From Symbiodinium natans (lineage: Eukaryota > Sar > Dinophyceae > Suessiales > Symbiodiniaceae): DNA of 17,950 nucleotides. Below, in pieces: positions 1 to 6,337 of the stretch (position 1 is its first letter; each line of letters begins with the position of its first letter). The stretch is taken from assembly GCA_905221605.1 (NCBI GenBank), contig CAJNDS010000103.1, positions 212,501 through 230,450 on the forward strand, written 5' to 3'. Position numbers and translations under genes: made by a program. The notes beneath the pieces were generated by a model. The model worked only from the letters and a program-made list of their open reading frames with translations, had not been told where the DNA came from and ran no database searches.

Positions 1-190
1 GGCAGCCTCCCTCCGGGGGGGTTATGCGTGTGGGAGAGAGAGAGAGAGAGAGAGAGAGATAGGGAGAGAAAAAAAACGAGAGCCAGAGCCTGAGCGAGAG
101 CCAGAGCGAGGGAGAGTGAGAGGGAGGGGGAGCGGGACAGCGACAGGGACAGAGACAGAGAGAGGGAGAGCCCTGGAGAGAGAGCGGGAG
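1..190. repeat. GA-rich purine tract with (GA)n microsatellite
   Basis: A pure GA dinucleotide run occupies about 34-59. It is followed by degenerate purine-rich repeats built on gagagc/gagcca/gggaca-like words up to about 190. Short open frames here (such as one starting at 116) encode only Arg/Glu/Gly-rich low-complexity peptide and are not believable genes. From 190 to 500 I see no supported feature. Confidence 0.85.
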
Positions 191-504
191 TGTGTTCAAG
201 GGAGAACCTCCCCGGCTCCATCGGCTACAGCCCCGAATACAGGGGCAGGCAAGGATGCTCGGGGGCTTCCCACAAAAGACAGACAGAGACCGACAGAGAA
301 CACGGAGGTCGTGCAGTGACCGCGGCGGGCAAGGGCCTGGGGCGAGGCGTGGAGACCTTCTGAGAACGAGCAGAGGCGTAGAAGTAGACGAGCTCACGCA
401 GGGCTAGAATAGGTTATGGCCCACCACACGCCTGTGCCGTGGCGACTGCAGGAGCACCGGTTGTTTATAGGGCAGCGGCCAGTTTCCAAGGCGGGGAATG
501 AATC

Positions 505-885
505 ATGAGAATGCGCATGTGCCGTGCGGGGTACCGCCTTTGGAGCCAGGGGCGGCGGCTGCGGCGCGCAGTCGATCGCCTCGGCAGCAGCAGACGCAGG
601 CCGAAAGTGCGAAAGTGCCCCCCCCCCCCCCCCCCCACAAATGGTTGTCTCCGCAGTTCATCGTTGGGCGGACCATGTCGGAGCTGCGTGTTGCCTTGTC
701 AGGCCAAAGATGACAGTACTTGGCGGGCAAAGGACTGGTCAGGACGGTCAGGAAGCTGGAAGACGAAGTGGGCCAAAGATGAGGAGTGGGACTGGTCAAA
801 GAGGTCCTGGAGTTGGTCCGAGAGCTCGTGGGACAAGTCTGACAGAGGCCTGGGGATTGCGAGGGGAGATACTGGGAGCAAGTAG
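505..885 (+). CDS. possible Trp/Ser/Lys/Asp-rich low-complexity protein or exon
   Basis: This is a 126-codon open frame of unknown function. The first ~60 residues are Arg-rich and run through a homopolymeric C tract that encodes prolines, so that part is doubtful. From about base 706 the frame encodes a striking stretch (AKDDSTWRAKDWSGRSGSW and onward) in which Trp recurs every 4-8 residues among Ser, Lys and Asp. This bias is absent from the other frames. It is hydrophilic, with no signal peptide or membrane segment. The opposite strand is also open (699-926, Leu/Asp/Ser-rich), so the strand is not certain. It could be one exon of a low-complexity RNA-associated protein, or a minisatellite that happens to be open. 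No splice sites were assigned. Confidence 0.25.
   Translation: MRMRMCRAGYRLWSQGRRLRRAVDRLGSSRRRPKVRKCPPPPPPTNGCLRSSSLGGPCRSCVLPCQAKDDSTWRAKDWSGRSGSWKTKWAKDEEWDWSKRSWSWSESSWDKSDRGLGIARGDTGSK
618..636. repeat. 19-base poly-C tract
   Basis: An uninterrupted run of C follows gaaagtg and precedes acaaatgg. Homopolymer runs of this length are prone to length error, so any reading frame crossing it is unreliable. Confidence 0.95.
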
Positions 886-1817
886 TCGCAGTAGTAGGGG
901 AGTTGCTGGCTTACGGGGCGAGGCATGCAAGCTTGACTTGTGAGCTCCAGTGAGCTCCAATGTATGTGCTTCCGGCAGGCATTTCTTGCTTAGGACGGTG
1001 CCAGCGGCGACTCAGTGGCTAGAGAGTACGTGAGGCTTGAAGACACTGACTCGCAGCCTTCGCTGTCCGCTGCTAGATCTGCTAGGCTGGCGAGGTAACA
1101 ACTGGCGAGATACGCAGCCTCAGCAGAAGGAGAAGGAGGGTTTAGAGCAGGCCACATGTTTGACCGTTGCGTGGCATCGGGTCGATGGTCGCTCTGGTCC
1201 GCCCGAAAGTTCCAGTTCTTGTTTCTCTAGATCTCTTCTTTTACCCATGCTTCTGTGCGGGGCTACAGGGGAAGCCACACTAGGGGAAATGTTTATATCG
1301 AGAATTGCCACTTGGGCGGGAGCAACCGAGTGGGGACTCGCCGTACAGGTGTACGTCTGGTGGAGTTTGAAGCTTTGCCGATACTGAAACTATGTAGTGA
1401 CGTGAATGTTAATGTCAGCACTTGGTGCTCAGCACTGGAATGTGGCACACGTGTTATATGCACAGAGCGATACACGGCGTGCACAGCAGTGTACGGTTGA
1501 GCCTTTTGGGGCCGGGCACATGACATCGTGTCAAAATACCAGTCTGAAATGTGGTTATGGCTCAAGAAGTCCAGGGTACGTAACGAGCCCGGGGTGCCCT
1601 TTTGCAGCATAGGAGCGTTCTCTGGCATGTTCTGAGCCGCTCATCATGCCTTGTAGAGAAGCCTCCTCGACGAGCCCGCGACATGGTTATAGTGGGGCGC
1701 GACGTATGTAACAGGGTGCCGCACACAGTCGTTTTGAGTCACCGCCTGTCGAGCAGCAGATGGCAGCTTCATTAGAAATTTAAACGGCTGCGGCTTATTT
1801 CAACCAACAGAAGGAGT
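886..1817. other. no supported gene
   Basis: Both strands have only short overlapping open frames (the longest about 116 codons at 1037-1387) with no recognisable domain, no compositional bias and no clear splice signals. I see nothing here that can be annotated as a gene. Confidence 0.6.
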
Positions 1818-1878
1818 CTAGAGCAGCGTCTTCAACCAAGAAATTTCATGTGATTTCGCGATGTTGCCTGATGGCGTG
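1818..1878 (+). repeat. diverged direct repeat, copy 1
   Basis: This begins with ctagagcag, then a tcaacc-agaaa-ttca core, and ends with cgatgttgcctgatgg. It matches 2109-2170 in the same order and direction by eye (roughly three quarters of bases), with both copies sharing the words ctagagcag, ctcaacc/ttcaacc, agaaa-ttca, cgatg and cctgatgg. It is probably an old dispersed element or local duplication. It has no coding potential. Confidence 0.55.
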
Positions 1879-1911
1879 CTTCCTTTGTCGAGACGTGTTT
1901 TTGGGCAGCCG

Positions 1912-1977
1912 CGCCTTTCCCCTTTCCACCGTTCCCCCGTTCCCCTTTTCCCCCTTCCCCCTGTCCCCCGGTTGTCA
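1912..1977 (+). repeat. pyrimidine-rich tract (C/T blocks) ending in a splice-acceptor-like AG
   Basis: A long run of ttcccc/gttccccc words (cctttccccttt...cccctgtcccccgg) leads into ttgtcag at about 1972-1978. It could act as a polypyrimidine tract before an acceptor AG, but no believable exon follows, so I treat it as simple sequence. Confidence 0.5.
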
Positions 1978-2108
1978 GTAACGTTTTCTGTGATGGTACA
2001 AAGTGGCGATTGTACGTTGGGGGACCATTGGGGGATGCTTCGGGCGCGGCATTTGAAGCCTTGCCAAAATGACATCTTCTAAGCAGCAGGACACATTGCT
2101 TACTTTTC

Positions 2109-2170
2109 CTAGAGCAGTGGCCTCAACCCAGAAACTTCAAATACATGCTCGATGGCACCTGATGGTACAC
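2109..2170 (+). repeat. diverged direct repeat, copy 2
   Basis: This is the partner of 1818-1878 in direct orientation, about 290 bases downstream. It shares the ctagagcag start, the tcaaccc-agaaa-ttca core and the cgatgg-cctgatgg end. From here to 2450 nothing else is supported. Confidence 0.55.
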
Positions 2171-2451
2171 GGTATACTACACTGCGCACACAGTCCAGGT
2201 GTAAGCTAGCTTGTTTAGCTTCAGCGTTCTATTGAGAACTTCGAATGCGCCACGATGGTATGTGCTAGGTCTGTCGGCACCCTATGCGGGCTTCAAAAAT
2301 GAGACGGGGGAGCTACCGATTTTGTGTACATGGTGCACATGGTCCAAGTCCTACTTTAGGCTTTATATGCGCCCATTAAATAGGGGACTTTGCGGTCCGA
2401 GGGTTTGGGCGCCTTGGCTGACAACAAACACCCAGCATTCCAATTGTAACA

Positions 2452-2559
2452 ATGCAGGCGGGAGTGGGAAAGAAAGAGTCAGACAGCGGGACTTCGGGAA
2501 AGCTTTCGGCAGCTTGGCAGCAGGTCCAGACGTCTCAATTGCATGCCTTCCCCCACTGA
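2452..2559 (+). CDS. possible first exon or short ORF upstream of RRM pieces
   Basis: A 35-codon open frame starts at an ATG at 2452 and reads MQAGVGKKESDSGTSGKLSA before continuing to a Gln-rich, His-ending tail and a TGA. Its composition (Lys, Ser, Gly, Gln) looks more protein-like than the two other frames, and it lies just upstream of the RRM-like pieces. It may be the N-terminal exon of that gene, joined by an unrecognised intron, or chance. Function is unknown. Confidence 0.2.
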   Translation: MQAGVGKKESDSGTSGKLSAAWQQVQTSQLHAFPH

Positions 2560-2716
2560 GATCGCAACCTTCGCTTGCGAGGTTCAAAATGTCCCAGTGA
2601 ACTACACCAAGGAAGACATCCTCAATCTGCATAAATCAGTAGGCATCGACATGCAGGAGCTGTGGCCAGGCTGCAGCCACATCAATTTAAGGGCAAGTGT
2701 GCGTGACGACATGTGA
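2543..2716 (+). CDS. RRM-like N-terminal half (partial exon)
   Basis: A 57-codon frame contains EVQNVPVNYTKEDILNLHKS followed by VGIDMQELWPG. The pattern of a short hydrophobic strand, an N-x-P turn, then TKEDI-LHK leading into a helix is what the first beta strand (RNP2) and first helix of an RNA recognition motif look like (family knowledge). The frame closes at TGA 2714 before the rest of the domain. The second half appears at 2697-2923 in another frame, so either an intron lies near 2660-2740 or the gene is frameshifted. ATG 2543 is only the first in-frame Met; the true exon start is unknown. RNA binding is inferred from fold resemblance only. Confidence 0.4.
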   Translation: MPSPTEIATFACEVQNVPVNYTKEDILNLHKSVGIDMQELWPGCSHINLRASVRDDM

Positions 2717-3122
2717 CGACCATTTAAAGTCGATGGCCTTGGTGAGGCCAACCGTGTACTTTCACAGCCCAGCGAGCGAAGGGGACGAAGCTTGCAGCGT
2801 GACCTGCCGGTATGGTGATCTCAGTCATGCCCAGAACGCCATGAAGAAGCTGCTTGGCCAACAAGTTGGATCCTCTGGAGCAGAGTCTTCTCCATTTCCT
2901 CGGCTGTCGTCTGGGCCAGGGGGGTGAGTACTAGTAGTAGCTAGTGATGTGCCATGAAACCTGAGGTTCGGGTCTCCTCAGTTCTTGTCATCTCTGACAT
3001 TCTCTGACTCTTCCCTCTGCTTGCTCAGGATCGCTGGCCTGCCAGTCACGACTGCCAGTGGCCAAGAACTGCACCTCAAGCCCACCTTGGTGCCTTGGAG
3101 AATTGCCTCGATGCAGGAATAA
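2697..3122 (+). CDS. RRM-like C-terminal half, two exons (2697-2923, 3029-3122)
   Basis: The first piece holds EACSVTCRYGDLSHAQNAMK followed by KLLGQQV. This reads as the third strand and second helix of an RRM (C-x-V-x-x-RY, then HAQNAM-K-L-GQQV), complementing the strand and helix seen at 2543-2716. A canonical donor GTGAGT at 2924 and a pyrimidine-rich acceptor cttccctctgcttgctcag ending at 3028 define a 105-base intron. Splicing keeps the frame open (GG + G, Gly) and yields IAGLPVTTASGQELHLKPTL and on to a TAA at 3120. The acceptor is AG|G, as is common in dinoflagellates. Together these give the best-supported intron in the window. The start at 2697 is only the upstream limit of the open frame; the exon probably begins near 2729-2745. 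Whether the gene is intact is unclear. Confidence 0.45.
2924..3028 (+). other. predicted spliceosomal intron
   Basis: The donor is GTGAGT at 2924-2929 and the acceptor is ttgctcag ending at 3028, with a C/T-rich stretch of about 25 bases before the AG and a G as first exon base. Removing it joins two open segments in frame, which would not be expected by chance for an arbitrary GT-AG pair. Confidence 0.5.
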
Positions 3123-3366
3123 CTCCAGCGGGACGAGTGCATACCGCATGTAGAGAACGGTAGAGTATAGAGGTGCAAGCAATCATGTATGGCTTCAAAA
3201 ACCACCGAGCATCATCAATCATCACATGGCTGAGACGATGTCATTGTGCAGCGGTTCAGAGTTATCGACAACCAACCCGAAAACAAGCTAGTGTGGAAGC
3301 AGTGCTTCAACTGACGATGCCTCTGATGCTGTTCAGTTTGTTGCTAGACAGAGGTCCCGGAAGTAA

Positions 3367-3528
3367 AACATCCCTGTGCAGAGTCTCATCGGTGACCTTC
3401 CCGGCACAGCAGCCGCCTTTCGTGTGACCAAGGTAGACCAGAATGCGTTGAAGCAGGGCTTCAGGTGGCCCAGTTCACTGATACCCAGATCTGCCAAAAA
3501 AGAGCATGCGGAGATTTCCTGTCAGGTT
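3367..3528 (+). CDS. unidentified exon-like segment
   Basis: An open frame between two stops contains LIGDLPGTAAAFRVTKVDQN and then ALKQGFRWP. It is hydrophilic with balanced composition and looks protein-like. Slightly upstream, at about 3257-3301, another short frame reads FRVIDNQPENKLVWKQCFN. The two similar FRV-D-N openings could be independent exons or relics of a local duplication. No domain is recognised, and they are placed with the RRM/cold-shock region because they share its strand. Confidence 0.25.
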
Positions 3529-3622
3529 TGACGAAGGAGTGGATCTTGAGGGTGTTATCCATCACTGGAAGGAGGAGCAGGCGGGTGTCGTCCTTTTTGC
3601 TTCGGGCGGACGTGCAAACTAG
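3506..3622 (+). CDS. unidentified exon-like segment before the cold-shock exon
   Basis: A 38-residue frame starts at ATG 3506 and reads MRRFPVRFDEGVDLEGVIHH then WKEEQAGVVLFASGG. The alternation of charged and hydrophobic residues is convincingly protein-like. It overlaps the tail of the preceding frame by 23 bases, so one of the two is probably cut short by splicing. A donor-like GTAAGC sits at 3622, exactly where the frame would otherwise hit TAG, which hints that the exon ends there. No family is recognised. Confidence 0.3.
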   Translation: MRRFPVRFDEGVDLEGVIHHWKEEQAGVVLFASGGRAN

Positions 3623-3717
3623 TAAGCGAACTGAGGCAAGCTCTCTGTTAGGCGAAAGGGCCCTGCAGTGTACAATCAAGTCCCTGTGATCCGACGCCTG
3701 ACAACTCCTGTCCCCTC

Positions 3718-3906
3718 TTGCCCGAGTTCCAAGACTTCTTGTCAGCACAGGGCCACGGGTTCATTCGGCCTCTCAAGCGCGGACCCGACCTGTTTGTCCA
3801 TCGCAGCGAGATGCCCTTTCCGGAGGGTGCCTGGCCGGCAGAGAAACAATACCAAGATGTGATCACAAGTGCAGAAGGTTTCTCAAGCCTGTCTGTGCTT
3901 TTATAG
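3718..3906 (+). CDS. cold-shock-domain-like exon
   Basis: The frame contains SAQGHGFIRPLKRGPDLFVH followed by RSEMPFPEGAW. The pair GHGFI-x-P and DLFVHRSE matches the RNP1 (K-G-x-GFI) and RNP2 (D-x-FVH) motifs of the cold-shock domain, a small OB-fold that binds single-stranded RNA or DNA and is abundant in dinoflagellates. The usual first strand (K-W-F) is not seen upstream, so it must lie in a previous exon or be lost. A likely acceptor is gtcagcacag|GGC at 3749-3750, starting the exon directly at Gly-His-Gly. The ATG at 3718 is just the first Met. The domain's C-terminal strands after residue ~50 are not evident, so this is a partial domain. It follows the RRM pieces on the same strand, fitting a multi-exon RNA-binding protein or its remnant. 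Confidence 0.5.
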   Translation: MPEFQDFLSAQGHGFIRPLKRGPDLFVHRSEMPFPEGAWPAEKQYQDVITSAEGFSSLSVLL

Positions 3907-3923
3907 TTGCTCCTTTCCGTGGC

Positions 3924-4430
3924 TTGCACGTGCAGCAGCTCAGGTCAGCCGCCACCCCTTTGGTCAAAAGTGCTGTTCCAGGTAGCCTGGGTCCCGCAGA
4001 GGGCGCAGCAAGAAGCATGTGGCTTGGCCAGGGCACATGCTGTGCATCTCCTTCTAATTTGTCATTTTTGCTGCCTGAAGCGCTTTCTTCACTGCACAGT
4101 TCGTCAGGCCGCGTGAGATTTGCGGATGCCCCCGAGCCATCTGGGCCAGTTAGCCCAGAACCGACGGCAACGCCGCAGCGGGTTGGTTGCATTTTCACTT
4201 TGCCGCTTCTTCTGCTTTACGCACACTCACTAAAGCAAGCGGGCATGTGTCCCATAAATTCTGCCAGGCTGTCATGGTTGGAAGGCTGGGAAGCTGAAGG
4301 AGCTGGAGGCGCTGAAGGCGCTGAAGGAGCTGAAGGAGCTGAAGGAGCTGAAGGAGCCGAGGCGCAATCGCAGCGCGACGAGCATCCAGGTGCCCTCAAA
4401 CGCTGCCATCGCATGCGCCATTGTCAATGA
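3924..4430 (+). CDS. hypothetical open frame with EGA repeat
   Basis: A 168-codon frame directly follows the cold-shock-like exon in a different phase. The middle (SGRVRFADAPEPSGPVSPEP, about residues 69-88) is Pro/Ser/Glu-rich and could be a linker. The C-terminal third contains about seven Glu-Gly-Ala units from a tandem repeat, followed by a basic tail. There is no known domain. It may be an exon of the same gene or a frame kept open by the repeat. The first 60 residues are Ser/Gly/Ala-rich and not distinctive. Confidence 0.2.
   Translation: MHVQQLRSAATPLVKSAVPGSLGPAEGAARSMWLGQGTCCASPSNLSFLLPEALSSLHSSSGRVRFADAPEPSGPVSPEPTATPQRVGCIFTLPLLLLYAHSLKQAGMCPINSARLSWLEGWEAEGAGGAEGAEGAEGAEGAEGAEAQSQRDEHPGALKRCHRMRHCQ
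4293..4361 (+). repeat. 9-base tandem repeat (gctgaagga / gctgaaggc)
   Basis: About seven consecutive 9-base units of the form g-ctgaagga-g with a/c variation. Forward frames read Glu-Gly-Ala; the reverse strand reads Ala-Pro-Ser. Being a multiple of three, it stays open in all frames, so it is weak evidence for coding. Confidence 0.85.
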
Positions 4431-4480
4431 GCCCCACTGATTTGGGGTTCACGGCAGCCGGTAAAAGTCAACACAAGTGA

Positions 4481-4591
4481 TGGGCAGGCCTGGACTTCTT
4501 CTGCAAGACATGGTCGCTGGACTCTGCAACCAGTGCCTGGTTGGCCTGCTTGCATCCGGATATCCAGCAGGAGCTTTTCAATGATGCCTGA
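4481..4591 (+). CDS. unidentified exon-like segment
   Basis: An open frame follows a stop at 4478 and contains GLDFFCKTWSLDSATSAWLA then CLHPDIQQELFNDA and a TGA. The pattern of aromatic and acidic residues and the helix-like tail look like a genuine protein fragment. An AG|G acceptor at 4486-4487 would start the exon at the Gly-Leu-Asp. No family is recognised. It is closed by a stop after 36 codons, so it needs an intron or is broken. Confidence 0.3.
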   Translation, partial: WAGLDFFCKTWSLDSATSAWLACLHPDIQQELFNDA

Positions 4592-4614
4592 CAGCACAGA
4601 GGTGCCAGGCGTTT

Positions 4615-4974
4615 TTGCAGGATCTGCGCAGGACTCTTCACGCTGTTTTCGTCAGTGATGCTGAGGAGTATGACGATTCGACCCGGATGGATCCTCCAAA
4701 TCAAGAGGACCATGTTGAGATGATTCCATCAACTGAGGTTCTTTTGGCCGCTCGGCATGTGCGTGAAGCATGTCTCAGGAACTCATCATCCTCATCACCA
4801 TCCGTACAGCATAGGGTCGACGATCAATTAGTCTACAAGATGGCCATTCCAGGTTCACAACAGGGTTTGCAAAAGGCCCAGATGCAAAGCGGTGGGTTGT
4901 TCAGTTTGGGGTCGACCCTATCCATCCCTTTGAGATTCATGTCCTCCCAGGTCATCCTTAGCCCTGAGCCTTAG
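4615..4974 (+). CDS. hypothetical open frame, 119 residues
   Basis: The N-terminal part (MQDLRRTLHAVFVSDAEEYD, then DSTRMDPPNQEDHVEMIPST) is acidic and protein-like. From about base 4855 a different frame (see 4815-4961) looks better, suggesting a splice acceptor around 4852 (ccattccag|G) or a frameshift. I do not recognise the product. Upstream of the ATG the frame is open for only a few codons. Confidence 0.25.
   Translation: MQDLRRTLHAVFVSDAEEYDDSTRMDPPNQEDHVEMIPSTEVLLAARHVREACLRNSSSSSPSVQHRVDDQLVYKMAIPGSQQGLQKAQMQSGGLFSLGSTLSIPLRFMSSQVILSPEP
4815..4961 (+). pseudogene. protein-like fragment interrupted by stops
   Basis: This frame reads FAKGPDAKRWVVQFGVDPIH followed by PFEIHVLPGHP, then TAG, CCC and TGA, and continues open in the same frame at 4968-5150. 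The Trp/Val/Phe-rich strands and Pro turns look like a folded domain that I cannot name. Two in-frame stops within nine bases, with the frame resuming afterwards, suggest decay. A GT-AG intron of only ~24 bases could also remove them, but that would be unusually short. The ccattccag|G acceptor at 4852 may mark its start. Confidence 0.3.
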
Positions 4975-5150
4975 CAGCCTTAGCCAATCCATCAAATGAT
5001 GACGTTCATGCCACCATCTCCTTCAATGCACTGGCCGCACGGGCTTTGTCAGCTTTTGGATGCACTGTCACCATGGAAGGCGTGATGCTGCTGATGATGC
5101 TGCTGCTGCTGTGGTTGCTGTATTTGCTGTTGTGGTGGTCGTGGTCGTGA
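4968..5150 (+). pseudogene. continuation of the 4815-4961 fragment running into repeats
   Basis: In the same frame as the preceding fragment, this reads SNDDVHATISFNALAARALS then AFGCTVTMEG before entering a Leu/Met-rich run made by the (ctg/atg)n triplet block, and stops at TGA 5148. The first 30 residues look real; the remainder is repeat. It was probably part of the same domain as 4815-4961 before being broken. Confidence 0.25.
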
Positions 5151-5262
5151 CGGACCGTGACGGTGGTGGTGGTGGTGGTGGTGGTGGTGGTGGTGGTGGT
5201 GGTGGTGGTGGTGGTGGTGGTGGTGGTGGTGGTGGTGGTGGTGTGATGGTGGTGGTGTGATG
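5083..5262. repeat. triplet-repeat block with (GGT)~27
   Basis: Degenerate tgatgctgctg and tgttgtggt triplets at 5083-5160 grade into an uninterrupted GGT array at 5162-5243 (about 27 units), followed by two further ggtggtgtgat units. Long Gly, Val and Trp open frames on this strand and Pro/Thr frames on the other are by-products of the repeat. No gene is called. Confidence 0.95.
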
Positions 5263-5725
5263 GTGTATGCAGGGCGTAGAAATACGGCCGGGCTCCATTA
5301 TCTTACGCCGCAGCTTTTGCCCCAGGCGAACCTGCCGCGTGGTTTATCAGAATCAGCTCTAACGACACTCCTGTGTCGCTTCGGGCAGGCAACACGGCAC
5401 GAGAAGAGCAGTGATGTTCCCGCATGGTTCGTTTTCCTGTGACCATCATGTTCTTAGCTAAGAGGGGCGGAGGCATTGAGAAGCATTGGCACTTGTGACT
5501 ACTTGTGACCACGCTGAAGCCTGGACCTTCGCCAGCCAAGGTTCGCAAAGCACGATTTCTACAGTCCCAGGTCAGGGCCGTGGTGACTATGAGCAGCATC
5601 GAGGAGCTAGACCCATGCACCGTTTATTGAGCGTCACGGGATAGTGAATTAATTGGTAGACTCGGGGCCGGAACCATTCATTCACAGCCGGAAACTGGCT
5701 GGATTGATTGTCAGAAATTTCCTCC
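5263..5725. other. no supported gene
   Basis: Only short unbiased open frames occur on both strands (longest 105 codons on the minus strand at 5303-5620). I see no domain, splice pattern or RNA gene. Confidence 0.6.
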
Positions 5726-5758
5726 AAACCCTAAACCCGGACAAAACCCTAAACCCTA
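5726..5758 (-). repeat. interstitial telomere-like CCCTAAA motifs
   Basis: aaaccctaaaccc at 5726-5738 and aaaaccctaaaccct at 5744-5758 are short runs of the plant-type telomere word (TTTAGGG on the minus strand), which is also the reported dinoflagellate telomere unit. Degenerate ccctaagccc follows at about 5793, and another accctaaaccct occurs at 6975-6987. The arrays are too short for a chromosome end. Confidence 0.7.
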
Positions 5759-5924
5759 TAAACCTGAGCATGGCTACACGGGTGGCAAAAAGCCCTAAGC
5801 CCGAAACCCATCCTCTGACTGTATTGTGGCTGTTACTTGGCGTGTTAAAGGTAAGACCTAGCGGTTGTGAAGTGCATCTTTCTGTGCAGCGAATGTCATC
5901 CTCTGAAATTGTCCTTGCAGTGCT

Positions 5925-6170
5925 TTGGCCTGGGTGGCAGAACAACCCATCGTCGGGCAGGAGGCGACAATGGCAGTGGAAGACTTAACCTTCAGAAAAC
6001 CTGAAGGATGGCCAGGCCTGCATTTTGGGAGACAGTTGGGTAGGTCTCGAAGTTATGTAGGCCCCCTGTTTGGTCCCCAAAAGGATGCGGCACCCTTAGA
6101 AGAATTTAGAGGACTACCAATTGCACCAGCGAAGAAGCTCCTGGTCCTTCGCCGCGTTCAATTGATGTAA
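5925..6170 (+). CDS. hypothetical open frame, 81 residues
   Basis: A good acceptor, ctctgaaattgtccttgcag, ends at 5920 just before the frame, so a terminal exon could begin there. The peptide (EQPIVGQEATMAVEDLTFRK, then PEGWPGLHFGRQLGR) has reasonable composition but matches no family I know. Low confidence. Confidence 0.2.
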   Translation: MAWVAEQPIVGQEATMAVEDLTFRKPEGWPGLHFGRQLGRSRSYVGPLFGPQKDAAPLEEFRGLPIAPAKKLLVLRRVQLM

Positions 6171-6232
6171 GGTTCTGTTCGGCGTAGAATCGCTCCCTTC
6201 GACTGGGACTGCTTCTGCAAATTGACTGCAAT

Positions 6233-6337
6233 ATGCATCTGCAGGAAATCTCCTGGCCTGTTTCCATCACGAGCGTCCCCCTATTCCGCCGAGCGAAATA
6301 CCAGAGGGTGCTGTGGCTGCAGCAGCTGGAATTTTAG
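6233..6337 (+). CDS. short unidentified exon-like segment
   Basis: A 34-codon frame reads MHLQEISWPVSITSVPLFRR then AKYQRVLWLQQLEF. Alternating hydrophobic and basic residues make it look like a fragment of a folded protein. An overlapping frame (about 6293-6432, EIPEGAVAAAAGILACAVFS) is a hydrophobic, possibly membrane-spanning alternative. Neither is recognised and both are short. Confidence 0.2.
   Translation: MHLQEISWPVSITSVPLFRRAKYQRVLWLQQLEF

Noticed and set aside
1546-1566. Match to the 3' end of the dinoflagellate spliced leader (ttatggctcaag)
   Set aside because: Only the last 12 bases agree (one mismatch) and the upstream half of the leader does not match; no exon or ATG follows. 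A chance match is more likely than a retroposed transcript.
4217-4414. Minus-strand Ala-Pro-Ser repeat protein
   Set aside because: It is the reverse reading of the 9-base ctgaaggag repeat; there is no signal peptide or flanking protein-like sequence.
5060-5298. Poly-Gly / poly-Val and poly-Pro / Thr open frames
   Set aside because: They are produced entirely by the GGT triplet array, which has no stops in any frame.
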